The translations under genes were made by a program, and so were the position numbers. A stretch of DNA of 64,000 bases from Streptomyces sp. NRRL F-5135 (GTDB lineage: Bacteria > Actinomycetota > Actinomycetes > Streptomycetales > Streptomycetaceae), in the NCBI RefSeq assembly GCF_000719775.1, contig NZ_JOHR01000012.1:1-64000 (forward strand). Direction: 5' to 3'. The number at the start of each line of letters is the position of its first letter. Position 1 is the stretch's first letter. Shown piece by piece: positions 1 to 12,000 of this stretch. The notes under the pieces are model-generated. The model was given only the letters and a program-made list of their open reading frames with translations, made no database searches and was not told the DNA's origin.

Positions 1-1
1 T

Positions 2-3000
2 GCTGATCTGGCGGGTCCGCCGGCGGCTGATCCGCTGGAGACCCCGTTGGCGGGTCAGACGTTGTCGAACGGTCTGGACCGGTGGGTGTGGGGGACCGGC
101 AGTGGTATTGAGCCGGTGCTGGTTCCTGGTGACGGGGAGGTGGGGCCGCGGTGGCAGTTGGCGGAGGGTGACTGGTGGGTCGGTTTCCGTCCTGAGCCGT
201 CGACCGCGATGCTGGGGCGGCTTGCGGAGCGGGTGACGGGTGACCCGTGGAGCGACCTGCGGTTCGCGATGGGCTCGTACTTCGCCGCCAACGGCCAGCC
301 TGTTCCTCCGCTGCCGGTGGCTCTTCAGTTCCTGCTGGTCTCGGCGGCCGGTTCGGTTGGTGTGGACCTGGAGCTGTCCCGGTTCTCGATCGTCCCGAGC
401 CATCAGAGCGTGCGGGCCTGGGACGGGCCTGCCGCCGGGGAGGCGTTCGGTGGCGGGGCCGCAATTGGACGGGCAAGCCCGTGGTGGGCCGGGTCCTGCC
501 CGGCAGGGTGCGCGTCGTCGAGCCCCGGCCCGGTGCCGTGCCGAATGAGGTGTCGAACGAGCCGGCGCCGTGGCCGGACACCGCGTATGTCGTGGCGGCC
601 GAGGGTGAGAACGGGCGGGTGCGGCTGCCGGACGGCCGGGTGCTGGGCGCCGAGGCGGTCGCCGACGCGCTGGCGGCCGACCCCGAGTTGGCGAAGCTGC
701 CGAAGCACGTCCCCGTCGTGCTGGCCATTCCGTTCGCGGGGCAGCAGTACCAGGAGATGCTGCGGGCGGTGGCCGACCGCCTCGGCCGGACCGTGTGGGG
801 CCCGAGCGGCGAGGGGCGGCTGGTCCCCGACAGGACCGGCAACGGGCTTGTGCTGGTGTTGATGGACCGTGACCCGAAGGCGGCGATCGGTGAGTGGGTG
901 CCGGTTCCTCCGTCATCGGCGGCGACCGGGCCGTATGTGGACCGTGTGTGGACGGCGCTGGACGGGACGACGTTCCGCGACAGCGACGTGTTCACCCGTC
1001 CGCTGATGGACGACACCCACGAGTGGCTCGGCCGGCTGGCCGTCGCGCAGGAGGACGGGCTGCGCCGGCGGGAGCGGCGTTTCCGGAAGTACCGCCGGAT
1101 GAGCCGGCTCCTGCACAGGCTGCCGTCCGGTGACGAGCGCTATACGGCGAGTACCGAGGAGATCACTCCGGATCCGGCGGTGTACGTCTTCGCCGCCCAT
1201 GGTGAGCCGGGCAGGATGCATCTTCCCCTCCGTGACGGCCGGACGGTGACGCTGGGCAAGGAGGACGCCGCGCGCTATATCGCGGGGCTGCCCGAGGTGC
1301 GGGAGCTGCCGCCGGGGCACCGGATGAATCTGGAGGTCTGCTGGAGCGATTCGGACGGCGATCCGCTGCGGGACCAGCCCGAGTACGCTCCGGCGCCTCA
1401 CGTCGACGATCCGCTGGGCGATGTTCCGCTCGACCAGCTCGTGTTCAACTACAGCCGGCGGGAAGGGGAAGGCAGTACCAGGCACACCGGTCTGACCGAC
1501 ACCGAGCGGGTGGTCGTGGGCGCGGCGAACGGTGAGCTCGGGCGCCGGGTCCGGCGCCGTCCCGAGCCGCTGGACCACGAGCTGGACCAGCTGGCGCGGG
1601 ACGCGGGGCTGCACCGTGGTCCGGGTGCGGTGTCGCCGGAGACGCGGGAGACCATGCTGCGGCTCGTGCGTGGGCTTCGCTCGGCGTTCGGTCTTGAGGT
1701 CGAGGACGACCGCGGTGTGCCGGGGGGCCGGTACGAGCGGGTGCTGAAGGGCATCGGCGCGCTGGAACGGATGCGGGCGAACGACACGGCGATCGGCCAC
1801 CTCACACCGTTCCGCCTGGACATGTTCGACTTCTTCGTCCAGGCGCACACCGGCCGGACCCCGGACCTCGCCGGGTATCTGTCCCTGCTCGACTTCGCGG
1901 CGGCCCGGGCCGCGGCCGATCCGGGTGCGAAGCTGACGAAGGCGGTGCCGGCGCCCGCTGTCCAGATCACGCTCAATCAGCTGGGCCTGCAGGGTGAGCA
2001 GATAACCCGTCTCGTGCAGTCGCTGCCCGCCCCGGCGACGTTCACCCCCCGGCACGTGGCGTCCACCCTCTGGGCCATGGTCCGTGCCGCGCAGATCTTC
2101 GGCTCGCTGTCGTCCGCGGAGCGGGAAGCGATGGGCCGCCAGGTCCTGCACCTCGACGCGACGGTCGCCTGGAACCGGTCGTGGCAGGAAGGCTTGTGGG
2201 CGCTGACGGCCAAGGCGATCGCGGAGGGCCTGGACGTCTCCGACCGGGATCTGCTGGCCGCGTATCACCTGAAGGAGAGTGGTGCTTTCGAACAGGCGGC
2301 GATGCTGACGCAGGGGTCGAACATCCAGGGCGTCAACTGGTCCGGGACGGCCGCACCGGCCGGGGTCGACTGGGGCAAGGTGCGGCAGATGACGCCCGGG
2401 CCCAACGGGACGGCCACGCGTCCGATCCAGCCGGACTGGACCCGCCCGGGCATTCCGATGCCGCTGCTGAACGTGGTGGAGGTCGACCGGGCCGGGAACA
2501 TCGTCCTGCACCTGCCCGGCCTTCCCCCCGTCCGCGTCTCCGAGAACGAGTACCTGGCGTTGCTGGACATGTCTCCCGCGCTGCGCATGGTCCCCCTGGG
2601 CATACCGGTGCTGTTCCTGACCACCGGCGACGGGGCGCTGAGCCCGGAGCTGGTGCAGCGGTTCTCCCAGCGCACCGGGCGCCCGGGCTTCGGCTACGGC
2701 GCGCCGATGACGCTGACCGGCGACGACCCCTCGGCCCCCCTCGGCATCCTCGCCCGCCTCGACCCGGCCACCAACGCCCCGGGGCCGTGGATCACCGCCA
2801 CCCGGCAGCTCACCACCGCCCAGACCACCGCCTTCGGGGCCACCGCCTTCGGGGCCACCACCTCCGGGGCCACCACCCAGGACGACTCGACCGTCTTCGG
2901 CCCCACAGCTCCCACCACGCAGGCGACGGACCCGTTCGTGGACCCGAACGCCCTGGTGCGGGACTTCTCCGGCACGGTGCGCGGACGCGACCTGACGGGG

Positions 3001-6000
3001 GCCGTGACCGACCGGGTGCGGATCGACCGTGTGCGGGTGGTCCTGGGCGGGCTGGGCGAGCCGGAGGTGGAGGAGCCGGACCAGTCCGCGCCGTGGGGCG
3101 GCGAGGCGTACGTGATCGGGGACCGGGCCTTCGACGGGCAGCAGCTGAGCCACGAGGCGTTCGCGGAGAAGCTGGCCCACGACCCGGAGCTGGCGAAGCT
3201 GCCGCCGCACGTGCCGGTGGTGCTGGCGATTCCGTACGCGGGGTCGCAGAACATGGAGCTGATGCGCGCGGTCGCCATCCGGCTGGGCCGGCGGGTATGG
3301 GCGCCCAGCGGTGACGGGCGGCTGCGGTACGACAACGACCTGGGCGCCTATGTGCCGATGATGATGGTCCGGGACACCAAGGGCTGGCACGGCGACTGGG
3401 TGCCGTTCGACGCGCCCGCGGTGCCCGCGCCGTTCGAGGACCGCGAGTGGACCGCCCTCGACGGCACGCGGTTCCGCGACAGCGACGTGGACACCCATCC
3501 CCTGGTCTTCGACCGCCGCGAGCGGTTCGGCCGCATCTCGATGGACGACGACATGGCCGTGCGCGAGGATCGGCTGCGGAACTTCTTCCACAAGAAGCGG
3601 CTCGTCCACTACGTGGCAACCGGCGAGGGCGACAAGCACGTCAGCTCCGAGACGCTCACCCCGGACCGCGCGATCTACGCGTACTACGCCCACGGGACTC
3701 CGGGCGCGATGGCACTCGTCCTGCGCGACGGCAGCACGGTGTGGCTGTCCGCGGCCGACGGCGGGCGGTACATCGGCGGGCTGCGCGAGGTCAGGGAGCT
3801 GCCCCCCGGCCACCGGATCGGGCTGGAGGCCTGCTTCGGCCTGTCGGCCGGCGACCCCGACCGCGATCAGTGGGAGGGCCGGCCGGTACCCCGCGTGGAG
3901 GACCCCCTGGACGACGAGGGGCTGTCGCTCGCGCAGCACACGGCCAACGCCGGCCGACTGGACGTCGACGCGAAGTCCTCGATCGCCGGGGTGAACGATG
4001 ACTTCTTCGTCGTGGAGGACACTCCGGGAGGTGTGGTCGGCCGAGTGGACCGCGTCCGCCCGGAGCCGCTGGACCACGAGCTGGACCAGCTGGCGCGGGA
4101 CGCCGAGCTGCACCGCGGCCCGGGTGCCGTACCGCCGGAGATCCGCGCGGCCACGCTGCGGCTGGTGCGTGCGCTGCGGGAGGCGTTCGGCGTCGCCGTC
4201 GAGGACGACCGCGGTGTGCCGGGGGGCCGGTACGAGCGGGTGCTGAAGGGCATCGGCGCGCTGGAGACCCTGCGCGTCAACGACCCGGTCCTGCGGGCGG
4301 CCACGCCGTTCCGGATGGAGATGTGGACGTTCCTCGCGCGGCGGATCGGCGGGGACACCCCGGACCAGTCCGCCTACCTGGGGGTCCTGGACGCGGCCCG
4401 GGGCCAGGTGACCTCGCGGCCGGACGCCCGGCTCGGCGAGATGGTCCAGGACACCGCCCTGGGGTACGCCCTCGACGAGTTCTCGGGCGCCAACGGACTG
4501 ACCCTCGTACAGGGCACGCTGGGCCTGCCCGATGCCACGCAGGCGGGCCCGAAGGACATCGCACGGGCTTTCTGGGCCACGGTGGCCGCGGCCGACCTGG
4601 TCCTGTTCCGGATGTCGGAGGCGGAGCAGGAAAACCTGGGCCGCGGCGTTCTCCACGTGGCGGCCACGGACCCGTGGGGCGATGACCAGGTCATGGAGCT
4701 GACGCTCCTGGCGGCACGGGCCCACGTGAGCGGCCTGGACATCACCGACCGGCACGCGCTGGCCGCACACCACCTCAAGGAACTGGGCGCCTTCGATGAG
4801 ATCCTCACCGACGGTACGGAGGCGACCGGCTACAACTGGAGTGGCCGTCCGGCCCCGAACGGTGTGGAGGTGGACCACTGGTACGCGCGGATGAAGGGCA
4901 GCCCCAGCGGCAACATCCTCACCGTTCCTCGCCTGGCACAGTGGAAGTCGGACGAGTCACCTGGCAGAACCAGGGTGATCTGGACCGGGACCGACCAGGG
5001 CACCGTGGTGATCCACCTGCCCGGACACCCTCCGATGCCCGTACCCGACGAGGAACTCTGGGCTCTTCTGGACCTCGCCCCGTTGGTGACCGAGGTGAGC
5101 GTCGGCACCCCCGTCGTCTTCCCGATGCCCGAGTTCGGGGCCGACGGAGGGAAGCGGCCGCAGGCGTTCTCCGACCGCACCGGCCGGAACGCCTGGGCCT
5201 ACACCGGACCGATCGAGCTGCTCGAGAAAGACCCGTTCGACCCGCTGCGCATCACGACCATCCGCGAGAAGAAGCTGGGGCAGTGGAAGACGACCGTCTG
5301 GAAGGCCCGGCCGGTTCTGCCGTCCCCCTCCGCCGGGACCACCCCCACGGCCGCCGCTGCCACCGCGTCCTGGCCGAAGGCGCTGACCCGGCACGACTCC
5401 GGCGTCGCCGGCGTCGGGACGTTCCACTTCGCGCCCGGAACCTCTCCGGACGCCGGCCCGGTTGACGTAGGCTCGGTCGACGCCGGCCGAAAGGGCGCCG
5501 GCCCGGACGACAGCGGCCGCGACGGCACCGGTTCCGTCGAACGGGACGAGCGCTCCGCCATCGCCTATCCGGCCCCCGTCCAGATCAACGCCACTCCCGT
5601 GTCCCCGGCAGGTCAGGCGGACACCCCGGAGGCGGGCACCGCCGACAACACCGCCGGTCCCACGGGCACGGGGACTGCCTCCGACGACACTCCCGGCTGG
5701 GCGGTGCCGTCCTGGCGGCCCGCCGGATCACCCGGCGCGGTGCGGTTCGCGAGCATGTACCGCGACCGTGAATGGCGGCGTCGCAGTGCGGACCTGGAGC
5801 TCGCGTTCGCCGAGCACACGGGCCGGACCGACGGGCTCACCGAGACCGTGCGCGACGCGGTGTCCCGTATGTACGACGAACTCGCCGCGCGCCACGGCGA
5901 GGACGCGGCCCAGCGCGCCTTCTTCGCCCCGGACGCGGTTCCGGCGGACCCGGCCGCGGAGCTGGAGCGGCTGCGTACGCTGCCCCCGGGACCGCTCGCC

Positions 6001-9000
6001 GTCGACGAGCTGATGACCGCGCTCACGTACGCCTCGTACGCGGGTCCGGGGCTGCCGCGCGAGGCGGCCGAGGCCCTGGCCCGTCCGGCCGGCCGCCGTG
6101 GGCGGTACACGGAAGGCAGCGCGTACCGCGAAGTGCACGACAGCCGGGGACTTCGCCGGGTGGGCGGCGAGCACGGCCCCGCGCTCCGGCTGTTGCGCAC
6201 CTACGCGGCGCTCGGCGCGTCGCCCGCCGAACTGCTCGCGCTGCGCGACGCGCTCGTCGCCTGGGCGATCCCGGCCGACCTGCAGTCGCTCCACGAGATC
6301 CTGCGCGCCTCCCACCGACTCGGCCTGGGCACCGACGCGGAACGCGACCTGGCGCTGCGCGACGGCGCCGGACTCCACGCCTGGGTGGCGGACTCGGTCA
6401 GGACGTCCGACGCGCACGGGACCGACGCGGACGTCCCTTCCTCCACGCGGCTCGTCCCGCCGCACCGCGCGCTGTACGCCGAGCGGATGACGTTCGGCCG
6501 GGACATCACCCGCAGCAAGCTCGATCTGCCCGATGGCCTGGTGGCCCTGGTCGACGCCGCGCTCGCCGGAACCCTGCCGGCCGACACGGACCGGAGCCGG
6601 GCGCTCCACGCGTGGCTGGACCGCCACGGCGACGCGGGCAGGCAGGCCCTGGAGCGGCTGGACCCGGCCCACCTGACGGCCGTGCACCTCTACAGCGGTC
6701 CCGACTACCGGCTGATGAAGGCGTTCCTCAACGGCGAGCGGTTCGGGGCGGGGCTCGGGCGTCGCCTGGTGCGCCTCAACGCCTGGGCGACGACCTGGCG
6801 GATGGCCGAGGTCGGCGCCGCCGACCTGCTGCCGATGACGCTCCGCGCACAACCCGGCTTCGCCGCCCTGTTCGACGCGATGTGGGACGTGGACGACCTC
6901 CAGGAATCGACCCCCGAGGTGGCCGGCCTGAGGCGCCGCCTGGACGCGATGGCCGACGCGGTGTACGAGGAGCTGTCGCTGCACATCGACATGGCGATCG
7001 AGGCGCTGGAGACCCTGCCCCCGGTGAACGATGACGTCTGGTGGGGCGACCGGGGGCTGCCGGGTCCGCTGGACGCGCCGTCGACGGACAGTCCGGTGTA
7101 CGGCCGGGACCGGATCACGATGCCGTTCTTCCGGAGCACGGCGCTGCGGCAGGATTCAGCACTCGGCTTCATGTACCGGAGCAAGGGCACTCCCGGCGAC
7201 TCGCATCTCGGGCTGGTGCACGTGGCGCGCTCGACGGCCCGCGAGGTCAACCCGTTCGCGGTCTTGCCGCTGGAGACGGAGGCCCTGTATCCGCCGGGCG
7301 CCTCTTTCGACATCTCCACCCGGACGATCGTTCCGGCCGACGCCCGGACGACGCCGTACGAGTCCATCGACGCCCGGGAGGTGACGCTGCGTCAGGACGC
7401 GTCCGGCGCCGCTCGGCGGGCCCCCGGACTCGTCTCCCCGGACGGGCTGTTCGGCATCGGTCCGGCGACCGCCGGCGCCGAGGGCGGGGAGCGGCCCGAG
7501 CCGGTGCTGCGGCCGATCCACGGGAAGGACGGCGAGCTCATCGGCGTGGCGTCGTTCGACGACGCGGACTGGGCGGCGCGACAGGAGGGGTACGGCCGGC
7601 TGGACCGTGCGACGGGCTTCGTCTCGTGGGAGCGGGACGGCGCGGGCCGGCCGGTCGCGACGGAGCAGGCGCTGCCGGGCGGCGGTACGGCCGACGGCAC
7701 GTTCTTCTTCGCGTCGCACGGTGGCGCCGAAGGACTCGCGCTGGTCACCGAGGACGGTGGCGTGCGGCGGGACGACGGCTCGTACGCGGGTCGGCTGCTG
7801 CGGTCGGCGCGAGGGCGCGGCTTCCGCAGTGTGACGGTGCTCGCGTGCGGTCCCGGCGATGTGCCGGACAGCGAGGCGGAGGCCCGGGCGCGGGCCAGGC
7901 GGATGGCGAACGGGGCGGGGCTGCCGGTCCATCTGCCGGTGGGGCGCTCGGCGGTGTCCGACGCGTCGCCGCACCTGCTGGAGAACGCCGACGGGCGGGC
8001 CACGGTCTGGGTGACGGAGTATCCGGACGGCTGGTCGGGACCGCGCGTACCGGCCCCGGGCGCGGAAACCGGGCGGCGCACCGCGTTCGGCTATCCGTCC
8101 GCCGAGCAGTTCAACGTCACGGGGACCGTGCGGGACGCCACCCCGGAGCAGCTCGAGGCCATCGACGCGGCCGAGGGAGCGCCCTGGGCGGTGTCGTCCT
8201 GGCGGCCGGCCGGGGCCCCGGACACGCCGCGCTTCACCGGCCTCTACCGGTCGCGTGTGTGGCGGCAGGCCGCCGTCGACTGGGAGGACAACCTCGCCGA
8301 GGCGCTGAGCTACGCACCCGAGCCCACCGAGGCGGTCGGGCAGGTGGTGCGCGGGGTGTACGAGCAGCTCGCCGAGCGGAACGGGGAAGAGCGGGCGGTG
8401 CGCGCGTTCTTCGACCCGGACGCGATGCCGGACGATCCGGCCGCCGAGCTGGCGGAGCTGCTCGACGCGACCCCGGGACCGGAGGCGCTGGACGGGCTGA
8501 TGAGGGCCCTCCTCCGCGCCGCCTACGCCGGCCCGGGGCTGCCCCCTCAGGCCGAGGAGGCCCTCGGCGGCGGGCGGTTCGACGCGGACAGCGCCTACCG
8601 CGCCGTCTTCGACAGCCGGGGCCTCCGCCGGGTGGGCGGTGAGCGCGGCCCCGCGCTGCGCCTGCTGCGGATGGCCGCCGCGCTCGAGCTGCCGGCCACC
8701 CTGCTGCCGCTGTTCCGGGCCGCTCTGGTCACCTGGCTGGTTCCGTACGATCTGCAGTCACTGCACGAGATCCTGCGCGCCTCCCACCTGATCGGGATGG
8801 GCACCGCGGACGAGCGAGCCGCCGCCACCCGGGACGGTGCCTCGCTGCACGCCTGGGCGGTGCGCCACTTCATCGAGAGCGGGCTGATCAGCCCCGAAAC
8901 CAACAGGGACACGCTCGACGCCCTGCTCCCTCCGCACCAGGACCTCTACCAGCAGCGCATGACGTTCCCGTTCGAGCTCACCGGGACGATGGACGTGCCG

Positions 9001-12000
9001 GACGCCCTCGTCACGATGGCCGACGCGGTGCTCAGCGGCGAGCTGCCGCCAGCCTCGTCCCGCAGGCTCCAGGTCATGGCCGAGTGGATGGAGAAGTACG
9101 GCGACCGGGGCGCCGACGCGCTCAGCCGGCTCACCCCGGCCCACATCACGGCCCTGTACCTCTACAGCTCCTACGACTACCGGCTGATGAAGGCGGTGCT
9201 CAACGGCGAACGGCTGGGCCAGGGCCTCAGCCGCCACCTGGTGCGCTTCCACGCCTGGCGTTACATCCTCGAGTCGGCGCGCGAGGAGGAGCTGGAGATG
9301 CCGCCGCTCACCCTGGTCAGCCAGCCCGAGTTCATGGATCTGTACGAGGAACTGTCCGAACTGCCCGATCTCGACACGCCGAGCCCGGAGCTGGCCCGGC
9401 TGCGGCGTCGCGTGGACATGATGGCCGACCGGCTGCACGGCGAGCTGAAGCTGCACATCGACATGGCCATCGAGGCGCTGGAGATCCTGCCGTCCGTCGG
9501 GCGGACCGCCTGGTGGGGCGAGCGGGGGGCGCCCGGGCCCCTGGACGCGCCGGCCGAGAACGGTCCCATGTACGGCACCGGGACGATCGACGTACCGTTC
9601 TTCCGCAGCACGTCGCTGAAGGTCGAGGAGGCGACCGAGTTCGCCCTGGGCGACAAGGCGGTTCCCGCCCGTACGCACCGCAAGCTGGTCGAGGTCAGGA
9701 ACTCGACGGCGCGCGACGGCACTCCCTTCCTCAAGCACCTGTCGGAAGGCGAGGCGCTGTATCCGCCGGGCATGAGGTTCGACGTCGTCTCCCGGCGGCT
9801 CGTCGAGACCCACCGGCGGCCTCCGATGCTGCACGAGGTGGCCGAGGAGGCGACCCCGCTGCCCGACGGCCTCCCCGCGACGTCGCAGGACGACCCGCTG
9901 CCCTACGCCCCGGCCGCGTTCGAGGACTCGGTGGACGAGATGTTCGACCTCGGTCCCTCCGACTCCGACCTGTCCGACGCAGGCGGGTCGGACATCGACG
10001 GGTACTCCGACGCGGGCTCCGACGCACCGGCTCCCGCGTATCCGAAGTCCGACTACTGGAACACCCCGTGGGCGGGCCACGAGACGGCGCCTTCCGCGGA
10101 AGCGATCGCCGTCCAGGAGATTCATAAGGACGGCCTGCCGGTCGGCAAGGCGTCCTTCACCCGGCGCGACTGGGCGCTGCGCGAGCCCTTCTACGGCCAC
10201 CTGTCCCAGGCCACGCACTACACCGAGTGGAGCCGCGGCCCCGGCGGGGAACACGTGGCCGTGCGGCGTCCGCTGCCCGCCACGGGAGAATCCGGCACGT
10301 TCTTCTGGACGTCCCACGGCCGGGAGGGCGGCTACACCGTCGCCGGTCAGAACGACATGCCCGTCGGCGCGGACAGCGAGATGGTGGGGCGCGTCCTGGG
10401 CCAGGACCTGGCCGCGGCGGGCTTCACCAGCATCACGGTCCTCGCGTGCGACACCGAGACCCGCCCCGCCACCGGACCTCGCGCCGCCACCGGGCCCGGC
10501 ACCGCCACCGAGACCGGCACCGCGCCCCAGGGACAGGGCGACAGCCTGCGGCGCGCCGTCGAACGGGCCCAGGGAATCGCCGACTTCACCGGCCTGGACG
10601 TGTATCTCAACACCGGCCGGACGGCGGTCACGCCCGGTGAGGACGAGGAGGGCGATCCGACGGCCGAGATCCACCTCCTGGAGTCCGCCGACGGCGGCCC
10701 CACGGGCTGGCTGCGCGTCCCCCCGAGGTTCCGGGCCGGCTCGGACCCGAGCCTGACCGGGCCCGCGCCCTCCCTCGTGGCGGCGGGAACGCCCACGCGT
10801 ACCGGCCCGCCCTGGTCGGTGCCCGGATGGCGGGTCGCCGGCTCGCCCGACGCCGTACGCTTCGCCGCGCTGTACCAGGAGCGGGAGTGGCGACAGCTCA
10901 GCTTCCAGTTCGAGCAGACCCTGGCGCGGAAGCTGGCCGTCGACCCCGAGGCCGTCCAGGGCCTGATGAGGGCCGTCGCCCGGCTCCACCACGTGCTGGC
11001 GCAGCGGCACGGCGCGTCCTCCGCGGACGGTGCCTTCTTCCAGGGGCCGGAGGCCGAGCGGTGGCTGGGGCAGCCGGACGCGGTGCGCCGTTTCCTGGCG
11101 TCCGGGCCGTCCGTGCTCGACCTGATGCAGGCGTTCGCCCGCGCGGCGTATGGCGGCCAGGGCCCCGTCACCCTGCGGCACACCCTGCCCGGCTGGCTCC
11201 GCTCGCCGCGCGCGCCCAGGCCGCCGGGACCCTGGCAGGGGGCGTACCGGACCGCGCACGATCCGCGCGGATTCCGGTACGTCGGCGGGACGGTGGGCCC
11301 GGCCCTGTGGCTGTTGCAGGCGTACCGGGCGATCGGGGCGAGCGGTCCCGAGCTGATGGCCTTCCGCAAGGCGCTGCTGTCCTGGTCGATCCTGACCGAC
11401 ACCCATTCCCTGCACGAGGTGCTGCGCGTCTCGCACCTGGCGGGCCTGGGCACCGAGGCGGAGCGCGTCGCGGTCGCCCGCGACGGTGCGAGGCTGCACC
11501 AGTGGGCCGGGCGCGCCTTCGGCATCGGCCCGTCCCTGCCGCACCACCACGCCTACGACAGCACGACGCGCTTCGTCTCCAGGTACGACGTCGCCGTTCC
11601 CCAGGACATCGGCAAGGCGCTGACGGCGGCGCTGACCGGGGCCTCGCTGGACGACGAGGACCAGCAGGAACGGGTCGAGGCGGCCGCCGCGTGGCTGCGG
11701 CGGTTCGGGGACCGGGGCGTGGCGGCCCTGCGCGCACTGAGCCCCGGCCATCTGACCGCGCTGTTCCTCTACACGGGCGAGGACCACACGCTCTTCAAGA
11801 CCTATGTCACCGGTGGCCGCTTCGGCGAGGCCGTCGGCCGCTGGATGATCAGGCAGCAGGTGTGGCGGTACGCGCGACGGGACGCCACGACCGACGACCC
11901 GATCCTGCCGGAGCTGCTGATCAACGACGACGTCCTCATCGACGCGATCGAGGCGTTGCGGAACCTGGGCCCGGAGGCGACCGGCCCGGCCGTCGCCGAG

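Noticed and set aside
247..460. Start of the giant protein at the ATG at 247
   Set aside because: The first 70 residues in that frame show no similarity to the repeats, while the phase-2 frame running through this stretch does; the true start is upstream of the window.
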